Of a stretch of 64,000 nucleotides of DNA, positions 35,450-42,440 are shown piece by piece (the first letter of the stretch is position 1; every line of letters starts with the position of its first letter). Under the pieces are notes generated by a model. It was not told the DNA's origin, did not search any database, and saw only the letters and a list, made by a program, of their open reading frames with translations. The DNA comes from Hyphomicrobiales bacterium (GTDB taxonomy: Bacteria > Pseudomonadota > Alphaproteobacteria > Rhizobiales > Rhizobiaceae): NCBI GenBank assembly GCA_900473185.1, contig UCKU01000017.1:166326-230325 (forward strand), read 5' to 3'. The position numbers were made by a program, and so were the translations under genes.

Positions 35450-35479
35450 CGCCGCTTCCGGCTCAGATCGGAAGCGGCG
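35450..35479 (+). promoter_or_regulatory. Intercistronic hairpin after SBP copy 1
   Basis: CGCCGCTTCCG (35450-35460) pairs with CGGAAGCGGCG (35469-35479), loop of 8, nine bases past the stop. It lacks a T-run and resembles the hairpin after aapJ in position, so it probably protects or enriches the SBP portion of the mRNA. Confidence 0.65.
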
Positions 35480-35537
35480 TCCGTTCGATCATGGGCATCG
35501 CGTGCACGCGCCCTGAAAGCACGCCTCAGGTTTCACC

Positions 35538-36356
35538 ATGCAACAGGACAATAACCAGATTCCGGCGATCGAGCTGATCAATGTCAGCCGTCGTTTCGTC
35601 TCGCCGACCGGCAAGTCGCTGACGGCCTTGCGTGATTTCAACATGACGGTTGCCCGCGGCGAGTTCGTCGCCGTCGTCGGCCCGACCGGCTGCGGCAAGT
35701 CGACGACGCTCAATCTCGTGACGGGCCTCGCCCGCCCCTCGGCTGGCGAAGTTCGCCTGATGGGTGGACCGATCACCGGCATCGATCCGCGTGTCGGCTT
35801 TGCCTTCCAGACCGACGCGCTCTTTCCCTGGAAGAATGTTATCGAGAACGTCATGGCCGGCCCGTTGTTTCGCGGCAAATCGCACACCGAGGCAGAAAAA
35901 AGCGCCCGCGACTGGCTCGCCCGCGTCGGACTTTCGAAATTCCTCCATCACTACCCCCATCAGCTGTCGGGCGGCATGCGCAAGCGCGTCTCGCTGGCGC
36001 AGACCTTCATCAACGAGCCGGAAATCCTGCTGATGGACGAGCCCTTCTCGGCGCTCGACGTGCAGACCCGCACAGTCATGCATGAAGAACTGTTAAAGCT
36101 CTGGGCAGAACGCAAGGCGTCGGTGGTTTTCGTCACCCACGATCTTGAAGAGGCGGTGGCGCTTGCCGACAAGGTCTACGTGCTGACTGCCGGTCCCGCC
36201 ACGGTCAAATCGGTCTATCCGATCGACCTGCCGCGCCCCCGCATCGTATCGGAGATCCGCTACGAGCAAAGCTTCATCAATTATTGCAAGACGATCTGGG
36301 AGGACCTGCGCGAGGAGGTCGAAACCAGCTACCGCCGCGCAAGCGAAGCGGCCTGA
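35538..36356 (+). CDS. ABC transporter ATP-binding protein (SsuB/TauB-like)
   Basis: ATPase of 272 residues for the NMT1-type importer. Motifs: Walker A GPTGCGKST (48-56), Q-loop FAFQTDALFPWKN (88-100), signature LSGGM (143-147), Walker B ILLMDEPFSALD (163-174), and switch His in FVTHDLEEAV. It follows the SBP gene after 96 bases and precedes the permease by 11 bases. The second transporter copy has lost its equivalent, so this ATPase could also serve the second SBP; that is inference. Confidence 0.92.
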   Translation: MQQDNNQIPAIELINVSRRFVSPTGKSLTALRDFNMTVARGEFVAVVGPTGCGKSTTLNLVTGLARPSAGEVRLMGGPITGIDPRVGFAFQTDALFPWKNVIENVMAGPLFRGKSHTEAEKSARDWLARVGLSKFLHHYPHQLSGGMRKRVSLAQTFINEPEILLMDEPFSALDVQTRTVMHEELLKLWAERKASVVFVTHDLEEAVALADKVYVLTAGPATVKSVYPIDLPRPRIVSEIRYEQSFINYCKTIWEDLREEVETSYRRASEAA

Positions 36357-36367
36357 GGGAGGATATC

Positions 36368-37249
36368 ATGGCAAACACCACTTTCGAGACGAGGTCGGCC
36401 GCAATGTTCCGTCCGGGCACATCAGATGCCGAAATCGAAGCCTCGGCGCTGAAGGCCATACGCCGGCGCAATGTGTTGGTACGCTTCTGGCAGATCGCCA
36501 TCCTGGTCTTCGTGATCGGCATGTGGGAACTCTCCTCCAACATGCAGTGGATCGATCCCTTCTTCTATTCGAGCCCGAGCGGCGTCATCGCACGTCTCTA
36601 TGAATGGGCAACGGAAGGTACCACCGAAGGATCGCTCTGGTACAACCTCTGGGTTACGATGGAAGAAGCGCTGATCGGCTTCTTCGCGGGCTCCATTACC
36701 GGCGTTTTTGTCGGCATCGGGCTCGGACGCAACCGCTTCCTGTCGGACATCTTCTCCGTCTATATCAAGGCGATCAATTCGATCCCGCGCGTCGTGCTTG
36801 CGCCGATCTTCATCATGATCATGGGCCTCGGCCTGCCGTCGAAAGTAGCGCTCGCCTTCATCATGGTCTTCTTCGTCGTCTTTGCGAACGCCTTCCAGGG
36901 CGTGCGCGAGGCCGACCGAAACATGATCGCCAACGCCCGCATTCTCGGCGCCTCCGACTGGCAGGTGACCCGCACCGTCGTCATTCCCTCGGCCATGAGT
37001 TGGATCTTTGCGAGCCTGCATGTCTCCTTCGGCTTTGCGATTATCGGCGCGATCGTCGGCGAATTCGTCGGCGCCCGCTTCGGCATCGGCCAGCTGATCT
37101 CGATCGCCAAGGGCACGTTCGACGCCGCCGGCATGTTTGCGGCGATCCTCCTCGTGATGGTCGTGACCCTGTTTGCCGAGTTCATCATGACGCTGATCGA
37201 GAATCGTCTTGCGAAATGGCGCCCGCAACAACACATGGACACGCAATAA
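36368..37249 (+). CDS. ABC transporter permease (SsuC/TauC-like)
   Basis: Inner-membrane permease of 293 residues, BPD_transp_1 family, with about six transmembrane helices. The first spans about 42-60 and the last about 260-280. The EAA-type loop that contacts the ATPase is EADRNMIANARILGASDWQ. ATG at 36368 follows GGAGG at five bases. A terminator follows at 37281. The part from about base 36860 to 37012 has a second, partial copy at 38867-39019. Confidence 0.92.
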   Translation: MANTTFETRSAAMFRPGTSDAEIEASALKAIRRRNVLVRFWQIAILVFVIGMWELSSNMQWIDPFFYSSPSGVIARLYEWATEGTTEGSLWYNLWVTMEEALIGFFAGSITGVFVGIGLGRNRFLSDIFSVYIKAINSIPRVVLAPIFIMIMGLGLPSKVALAFIMVFFVVFANAFQGVREADRNMIANARILGASDWQVTRTVVIPSAMSWIFASLHVSFGFAIIGAIVGEFVGARFGIGQLISIAKGTFDAAGMFAAILLVMVVTLFAEFIMTLIENRLAKWRPQQHMDTQ

Positions 37250-37280
37250 TCGGATTGATCGCCTCCCAAGCAAGATCGAC

Positions 37281-37314
37281 AAGAAGGCCGGGCAATCAAT
37301 TGCCCGGCCTTCTT
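37281..37314 (+). terminator. Terminator after the transporter operon
   Basis: A perfect 16-base inverted repeat, from AAGAAGGCCGGGCAAT (37281) to ATTGCCCGGCCTTCTT (37314), with the sequence CA between the arms, followed by GTCTC. It lies 31 bases past the permease stop. Confidence 0.8.
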
Positions 37315-37696
37315 GTCTCAGATATGGGAGCGTCAGATCTCTCCATCTTTGTCACAGTATTGCGCCGAGACCGACCTTGATCCCGGCGGGCAGCCGGAAC
37401 CATCGAGAACGATGGAGAGGTGCCTGGTCTGGCTGTGCGGCGTCAAATGACGCAACCTGCGTCAACTCCCTCAGCAGGCCCGTCCGTCTTCTTCCATTTT
37501 CTTCACATATGAGCAGCGCCCAAAGGATTTCTCCACACCTGTTGCAATGGATATCCCGCCGGATTTTGGTCGACATCACTCAAAAATTCGCCGCCGTCGA
37601 ATATAGGGAAAGCCCGAACCGAGCCTTCCCCGCAACGCATCTCAAAACGCCAACGCGCCCGTCAATCGGTATTGTTTACGAATTTGTAAAGAAACC

Positions 37697-37715
37697 TGAA
37701 AGCTTGCTGAAAGGT
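37697..37715 (+). promoter_or_regulatory. Direct repeat upstream of SBP copy 2
   Basis: TGAAAGCT at 37697 and TGAAAGGT at 37708, period 11, 110 bases before the SBP start. It matches the element at 34319 in sequence and position. Confidence 0.45.
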
Positions 37716-37736
37716 TCGGCGCTCTACGCAAGAGGT

Positions 37737-37755
37737 GCATCGTGGAGGAGACACG
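37737..37755 (+). repeat. Leader segment shared by the SBP genes, copy 2
   Basis: Identical 19 bases to 34359-34377. In both copies it begins 42 bases after the CCTGAAAGCT element, so the whole leader was duplicated. Confidence 0.6.
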
Positions 37756-37806
37756 ATCAACGTGAGACGGAAGCGATGTAAATCATCCCACTCGGAGGAG
37801 ACTATG

Positions 37807-38820
37807 ATGCGTTTTTCACGCGCACTTTTGCACACAGTTGCTTTTTCGACGCTTCTTACTGCAGCATCCTTGGCTGCAGGCACTGTCAGCGCAGCCGACA
37901 AGGTTACCCTAATGGTCGGCGGCTATGAGAAACAGATCTACCTGCCCGCCAAGCTCGCCGAATCCTTGGGTTACTTCAAGGATGAGGGCCTCGATGTCGA
38001 ACTTCTGAACGAGCCGGCCGGCGTCGATGCCGAAAACCAGCTTCTGGCAGGCGCGGTTCAGGGCGTCGTTGGTTTCTACGACCACTGCATCGATCTTCAG
38101 GGCAAGGGCAAGTTCGTCGAATCGGTCGTCCAGTTCAGCCAGGCGCCCGGCGAGGTTGAGCTGGTATCGACCAAGCACCCCGAAATTAAATCGGTTGCAG
38201 ATTTCAAGGGCAAGAGCCTTGGTGTGACCGGATTGGGATCATCGACGAATTTCCTGACGCAATATCTGGCGGTCAAGAACGGTCTCAACCTTTCCGATAT
38301 AACCTCGGTCCCTGTCGGCGCGGGCGCAACCTTCATCGCTGCCATGCAACAGGACAAGATCCAGGCCGGCATGACGACAGAACCGACCATCACGCGTCTG
38401 TTGAAGACTGGGGAAGCCAGCATCCTGATCGATATGCGCACGACGGAAAGTACCCGTGCGGCCCTGGGCGGCACCTATCCGGCCGCATCGCTCTATATGG
38501 AAAGCTCCTGGGTCGACGCACATAAGGATACGGTGCAGAAGCTCGCCAATGCCTTCGTCAAGACGCTGAAATACATCAATACGCATTCCGCCGCTGAGAT
38601 CACCGACCAGATGCCGAAGGATTTCTACGTCAGCGACAAGGACGGCTACATCAAGGCTCTCGACCACGGCAAGGCCATGTTCACAGCTAACGGCGTCATG
38701 CCAGAAGACGGTCCGAAGACGGTGCTCGCCGTCCTGCAGGGTTTTTCGAAAGCCCTGAAAGACAAGCAGATCGACCTGTCGAAGACTTACACGACGGAAT
38801 TCGTCAAGAACGTCAAGTAA
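37807..38820 (+). CDS. ABC transporter substrate-binding protein, NMT1/THI5-like (copy 2)
   Basis: Paralog of the protein at 34428 and exactly the same length (337 residues), matching it along its whole sequence with mostly conservative changes. The signal peptide is intact, and the MVGGYEKQIYLPAKLAESLGYF and YDHC segments are kept, so the protein is probably functional. Third-position changes are common, so the duplication is not very recent. The start is set by the paralog and by GGAGG at the same distance; ATG at 37804 is possible. No ATPase or permease follows, only a permease remnant, so it would need the neighbouring transporter or act as a receptor. Confidence 0.9.
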   Translation: MRFSRALLHTVAFSTLLTAASLAAGTVSAADKVTLMVGGYEKQIYLPAKLAESLGYFKDEGLDVELLNEPAGVDAENQLLAGAVQGVVGFYDHCIDLQGKGKFVESVVQFSQAPGEVELVSTKHPEIKSVADFKGKSLGVTGLGSSTNFLTQYLAVKNGLNLSDITSVPVGAGATFIAAMQQDKIQAGMTTEPTITRLLKTGEASILIDMRTTESTRAALGGTYPAASLYMESSWVDAHKDTVQKLANAFVKTLKYINTHSAAEITDQMPKDFYVSDKDGYIKALDHGKAMFTANGVMPEDGPKTVLAVLQGFSKALKDKQIDLSKTYTTEFVKNVK

Positions 38821-38827
38821 CGCCATC

Positions 38828-38860
38828 GTGCCGCTCCCGAACCGCGTTCGGGAGCGGCAC
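38828..38860 (+). terminator. Hairpin after SBP copy 2
   Basis: GTGCCGCTCCCGAAC (38828-38842) pairs perfectly with GTTCGGGAGCGGCAC (38846-38860), loop CGC, seven bases past the stop. It is the counterpart of the hairpin at 35450 but longer. There is no T-run, so termination is uncertain. Confidence 0.6.
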
Positions 38861-38866
38861 CGCTCG

Positions 38867-39019
38867 ATCATGGTTTTCTTCGTCGTCTTTGCGAATGCCT
38901 TCCAGGGCGTGCGCGAGGCCGATCGCAACATGATCGCCAATGCCGGCATTCTCGGCGCCTCCGACTGGCAGGTGATCCGCACCGTCGTCATTCCCCCCGC
39001 AGTGAACTGGATCTTTGCG
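38867..39019 (+). pseudogene. Remnant of the ABC permease gene
   Basis: About 150 bases matching the permease gene at 36860-37012 (MVFFVVFANAFQGVREADRNM and ILGASDWQV). Both ends of the gene are missing: the match starts at the shared ATCATGG and stops at TTTGCG, 20 bases before the end of the histidine kinase gene. It follows SBP copy 2 at the place where the ATPase and permease genes follow copy 1. It cannot make a working permease and has no start with a Shine-Dalgarno. Confidence 0.85.
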
Positions 39020-39039
39020 CGTCGGCTGGATTTTGAACC

Positions 39040-40440
39040 TCACCTGATCGGCAAACGCACCGTCACGATGAGCCCACCGCCTTCGGCCTCGCCGAGAAGG
39101 ACGCTCCCCCCAGCACCGTCGACGACTTCCCGCACGATCGAAAGACCGAGACCACTTCCCTCCTCTTCGGTCCCGATGATGCGATAGAATCGTTCGAACA
39201 CCTGTTCGCGCTCAGCTTCCGGAATGCCCGGCCCATTATCCTCAACCTCGATGATGGCATTGCCGTCAACCTGCCGCACCGAGACGGTGATACGTCCGCT
39301 TTCCCGCGTATATCGGATCGCGTTGTCGATGAGATTGACCAGCATTTCGCGCAACATCGTCCCGTCGCCTTCGACGATGACCGGACCGGCTTCTTCCAGG
39401 CCGACATCGATACGACGCCTCAGCGCCTCTTCTGCATGCGCCTCCAAGATCTCACGGGCAGCATTGCTCATATCGGTCGCATCTTTCCGCGGGCGACGGC
39501 TTCCCGGCTCGGCACGCGACAAGGTCAGTAGTTGGCTGGCGAGCCGCGAAATCTGCCGGGTGCTCGTGCGCAGCGCGGAAAGCGCTTCATCGCGGCGGCT
39601 ATCATCAGTTTCACGCGCGGCGACACTCGCCTGCGTCGAAATCAGCGCCAATGGCGTCCGCAGCTGATGGGCAGCATTCGAGACGAACCGGCGTTGCGCC
39701 GCCATCTGGTTCTGGACGCGCTCCATATGGTCGTTGAGGGCATGGACGAGCGGCCGCAATTCGGTCTGCACCATGTCTTCCGGCAAGGGATCGAGGCGAT
39801 TGCGCCCCCGCTCGCGAACCGCGTCCCTCAATCTCAGCGCCGGCGCCAGCCCCCATTGAAGCCCGAGGATGGTTACGAGGCTCGCTGCCAGGACGAGCAC
39901 GACCTGCTTGGAAACGTCGGCAAGCCAGAGCTGCCGGCGCATCGCGTACTGGCTCTTATGCGTGACCGCGACCGTCACGGAAATCGCCGCGTCGTTCGGC
40001 AGGCCGACCACCGGATGGTCGAGCATCATCACCCGGACCTCGACCCCGTGGAAGGCGCGATCCTCGCCTGCCTGCTGGATCGCCGGCAGCGGCAAATCGG
40101 GAAAACCGCTGACGAGGCTCCCCCATGCCGTGATGACTTGGTAAAAAACCCTGTCGCCGAAGCCGGTATCGAACATTTCAAGTGCGGCCGGCGGCAGATC
40201 CACCTGGGCATTGCCGCCCTCATCGACGCGCACCGACTCGGCGATGACACGGGCCGATGCCAGCAATGTTCGATCCGTCACGAGCCTTGCAGTCGCGTCC
40301 GCCGTCCAGAAGCTGTCATAAAGATTGAAGCCGATCGCGCCGAAGAGTGTCAGGAGCACCAGGCAGAGCAACTGCACGCGCAGGCTCTGGCTGAGCCTGG
40401 AAAACGTTTTGACCGTCTTCGAAACGAGGCTATTCGACAT
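39040..40440 (-). CDS. Sensor histidine kinase (TctE-like)
   Basis: Membrane sensor kinase of 466 residues. A first transmembrane helix (about 22-42), a periplasmic sensor domain (45-175) of the 2CSK_N type, a second helix (178-198), HAMP-like region, then the H-box FVSNAAHQLRTPLAL with His258, N-box NLIDNAIRYTRES, and G-boxes EVEDNGPGIP and GSGLGLSIVREVV. It overlaps the regulator gene by 11 bases. TctE-type sensors respond to tricarboxylates and other small molecules; the signal here is unknown. Its 3' end lies beside the permease remnant. Confidence 0.92.
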   Translation of the reverse strand: MSNSLVSKTVKTFSRLSQSLRVQLLCLVLLTLFGAIGFNLYDSFWTADATARLVTDRTLLASARVIAESVRVDEGGNAQVDLPPAALEMFDTGFGDRVFYQVITAWGSLVSGFPDLPLPAIQQAGEDRAFHGVEVRVMMLDHPVVGLPNDAAISVTVAVTHKSQYAMRRQLWLADVSKQVVLVLAASLVTILGLQWGLAPALRLRDAVRERGRNRLDPLPEDMVQTELRPLVHALNDHMERVQNQMAAQRRFVSNAAHQLRTPLALISTQASVAARETDDSRRDEALSALRTSTRQISRLASQLLTLSRAEPGSRRPRKDATDMSNAAREILEAHAEEALRRRIDVGLEEAGPVIVEGDGTMLREMLVNLIDNAIRYTRESGRITVSVRQVDGNAIIEVEDNGPGIPEAEREQVFERFYRIIGTEEEGSGLGLSIVREVVDGAGGSVLLGEAEGGGLIVTVRLPIR

Positions 40441-41098
40441 ATCTGAGAAGATAGCCTAGCCCGCGCAAGGTGGCGATCTGAACGGAACTCGTCTCAAGCT
40501 TTTTTCGAAGCCGGTGGACGTAGATTTCAATCGCGCTCGGATCAGCCTCGTCGTCGAAGCCGAACACGCTTTCCGAAAGGGCTGCTTTCGAAACCGTCAT
40601 GCCGACCTTCATGATCAGCTGCTCCAGCACGGCATATTCGCGCGGCGTCAGCTGCAGGGGCTCGCCGGCGAGCAAGAACTGTCGGGTGCCGCCGGAAAAG
40701 AGCAGATCGCCGACGGCGATCTCGGACGATGCCCGGTCCTGCCCGCGGCGTACGACCGCGCGGATCCGCGCCTCAAGCTCAGCAATCTCGAAAGGCTTGG
40801 CAAGATAATCGTCGGCGCCGCTGTCCAACCCACTCACACGGCCGTCCAGGCTCGCATTCGCCGTCAGGATGATAACCGGGAGCTTGCTGCCTGATTGCCT
40901 CAGCCTTTTCAGTAACGTCAGTCCGTCAAGTTTCGGCAGCGAAAGATCGAGGATCATCGCGGAGTATTCGGCCACCTTCAGCATATGCTCGGCGTCCTCG
41001 CCGTCATGGGTGATATCGATCGCATACTGTGCCTGCCGCAGGGCTTTACCCAGCCAGGCCGCAAGATCCTTATTGTCCTCCACCACGAGCAGTCTCAT
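40430..41098 (-). CDS. OmpR-family response regulator (TctD-like)
   Basis: Response regulator of 222 residues: receiver domain with phospho-acceptor Asp51 (MILDLSLPKLDG), LTANASL and the conserved Lys in LAKPFEIAELEAR. A winged-helix Trans_reg_C domain (about 125-220) has the YVHRLRKKLETSSVQI recognition helix. It is the partner of the kinase that follows with an 11-base overlap. OmpR-type regulators bind direct repeats with 10-11-bp period; such a repeat stands before both SBP genes nearby, making the transporter a candidate target. Confidence 0.93.
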   Translation of the reverse strand: MRLLVVEDNKDLAAWLGKALRQAQYAIDITHDGEDAEHMLKVAEYSAMILDLSLPKLDGLTLLKRLRQSGSKLPVIILTANASLDGRVSGLDSGADDYLAKPFEIAELEARIRAVVRRGQDRASSEIAVGDLLFSGGTRQFLLAGEPLQLTPREYAVLEQLIMKVGMTVSKAALSESVFGFDDEADPSAIEIYVHRLRKKLETSSVQIATLRGLGYLLRYVE

Positions 41099-41500
41099 CC
41101 GTTCTTCTTAGCACGGAAACGTGCCCGCGGAAGCGGTGCACTGAAGCTCGGACGCCACGTGCACGATCGCTTAGCTATCAGGAGGTATTCAGGCATCGGG
41201 CTCCTCCCATGCAGTGCAAACGATCGCATTGCCAAACTCTCCCATCAAACGCTCCGGCGAGTGCTCATCAATTCGCCTGAATCGAAGCGTTTCAGCCATG
41301 TGGACAAACATAGCGCGACGTCCCCTGCCGATTCTGTAAGGGCTTTCAATAAGCCCGCGTGGAGTCTATAGGTGGCGCTCGCGCATTCCCGTGCCTTTGC
41401 CGCCGAAAGGCTGGTGCAGGACGCGATGAATACAATGAACCGCGTAACGGTTGCCTGATCCAGAGAGGATCGGCAGCCGGTGCGCCAAACGGAACATTCG
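41099..41500. other. Divergent intergenic region, response regulator-aroQ
   Basis: 402 bases without a convincing gene. There is a short hairpin GGGCTT-TCAAT-AAGCCC at 41340-41356. It must hold the promoters of the two-component operon and of the aroQ-acc cluster, but I could not define either confidently. Confidence 0.4.
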
Positions 41501-41938
41501 ATGACGCAAACGATTTTTGTCCTGAACGGGCCCAACCTGAATATGCTGGGCAAGCGAGAACCTGGCATCTATGGCGGCAAGACGCTCAAGGACATAGAGG
41601 CGGACTGCAAGGCTGCGGGCCGCGAACTCGGCTTCGACATCGATTTCCGCCAAAGCAATCACGAAGGCACGCTGGTGGACTGGTTCCACGAAGCGGATGA
41701 AAAGGCCGTCGGCGTTGCCATCAATGCAGGCGCCTATACGCATACGTCGGTCGCGCTGCATGATGCGATCCGAGCTATTTCCATTCCCGTCATCGAGCTC
41801 CACATATCCAACGTGCATGCGCGGGAAGAATTCCGCCACAAGTCGATGATCGCACCCGCATGCAAGGGCGTGATCTGCGGCTTCGGGCCTCATAGCTACA
41901 TCCTGGCGCTGCACGCGCTGAAGAACATCACGGCATAA
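41501..41938 (+). CDS. aroQ: Type II 3-dehydroquinate dehydratase
   Basis: Dehydrates 3-dehydroquinate to 3-dehydroshikimate in the shikimate pathway. The 145-residue protein has the flavodoxin-like fold with catalytic Tyr24 in PGIYGG, Arg in DFRQSNHEG, NAGAYTHTS and the His of ELHISNVHAREEFR. ATG at 41501 gives the usual N-terminus MTQTIFVLNGPNLNML with GGAA seven bases upstream. It is placed directly before accB as in many alphaproteobacteria. Confidence 0.96.
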   Translation: MTQTIFVLNGPNLNMLGKREPGIYGGKTLKDIEADCKAAGRELGFDIDFRQSNHEGTLVDWFHEADEKAVGVAINAGAYTHTSVALHDAIRAISIPVIELHISNVHAREEFRHKSMIAPACKGVICGFGPHSYILALHALKNITA

Positions 41939-41959
41939 GAAGAAGACAGGGCAACACTC

Positions 41960-42430
41960 ATGGCTGAAAAGAAATCCGGTATCGATCAGGCACTGATCCG
42001 CGATCTCGCCAACATCCTCAAGGACACGGATCTGACCGAGATCGAAGTCGAACAGGAAGATCTGCGTATCCGCGTTTCGCGCGCAGGCACGCCCCAGTAC
42101 ATCCAGGCACCGATCGCAGGCCCTGCCTACGCGGCACCGGCTGCGATCGCAGCAGCCCCGGCCGCTGCCGCTCCGGTAGCAGCCGGCCGCAACCCGGCCA
42201 ATACGGTGAACGCGCCGATGGTCGGCACGGTCTATATGGCTCCGGCACCGGGCGCGCGTGCGTTCATCGAACTCGGCGCCACCGTCAAGGAAGGCCAGAC
42301 GCTGCTCATCATCGAAGCGATGAAGACTATGAACCAGATCCCCTCGCCGAAGTCCGGCAAGGTCACGGAAATCCTTGTCGAAGACGGCTCGCCCGTCGAA
42401 TACGGCCAGCCACTCGTCGTCATCGAATAA
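41960..42430 (+). CDS. accB: Acetyl-CoA carboxylase biotin carboxyl carrier protein
   Basis: Biotin carrier of acetyl-CoA carboxylase, 156 residues. The N-terminal part (1-45) forms the AccC-binding region, then an Ala/Pro-rich hinge (48-80), then the biotinyl domain (82-156). The biotinylated residue is Lys122 in IEAMKTMNQI; the Thr after it replaces the usual Met, which is tolerated in several alphaproteobacteria. It is followed by accC after 10 bases. Confidence 0.96.
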   Translation: MAEKKSGIDQALIRDLANILKDTDLTEIEVEQEDLRIRVSRAGTPQYIQAPIAGPAYAAPAAIAAAPAAAAPVAAGRNPANTVNAPMVGTVYMAPAPGARAFIELGATVKEGQTLLIIEAMKTMNQIPSPKSGKVTEILVEDGSPVEYGQPLVVIE

Positions 42431-42440
42431 GGCTTTGCCA

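Larger units (their letters stand above)
37315..37806. other. Leader and intergenic region before SBP copy 2
   Basis: About 490 bases with no credible gene. A 75-codon minus-strand frame at 37352-37579 has no homology I recognise. The last 110 bases (37695-37806) parallel the leader of SBP copy 1, with the direct repeat at 37697, the shared segment at 37737 and an SD (GGAGG) at the same distance from the start. The part 37315-37690 is not duplicated from copy 1 as far as I can see. Confidence 0.5.

Noticed and set aside
37352..37579. 75-codon minus-strand frame with CNRCGE
   Set aside because: It has no Shine-Dalgarno and no family match, and lies between a terminator and a duplicated leader; not enough to call a gene.
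38828..39187. 119-codon frame with permease-like start
   Set aside because: Only about 50 codons match the permease, then the sequence becomes antisense of the kinase gene; it is a remnant, not a gene.
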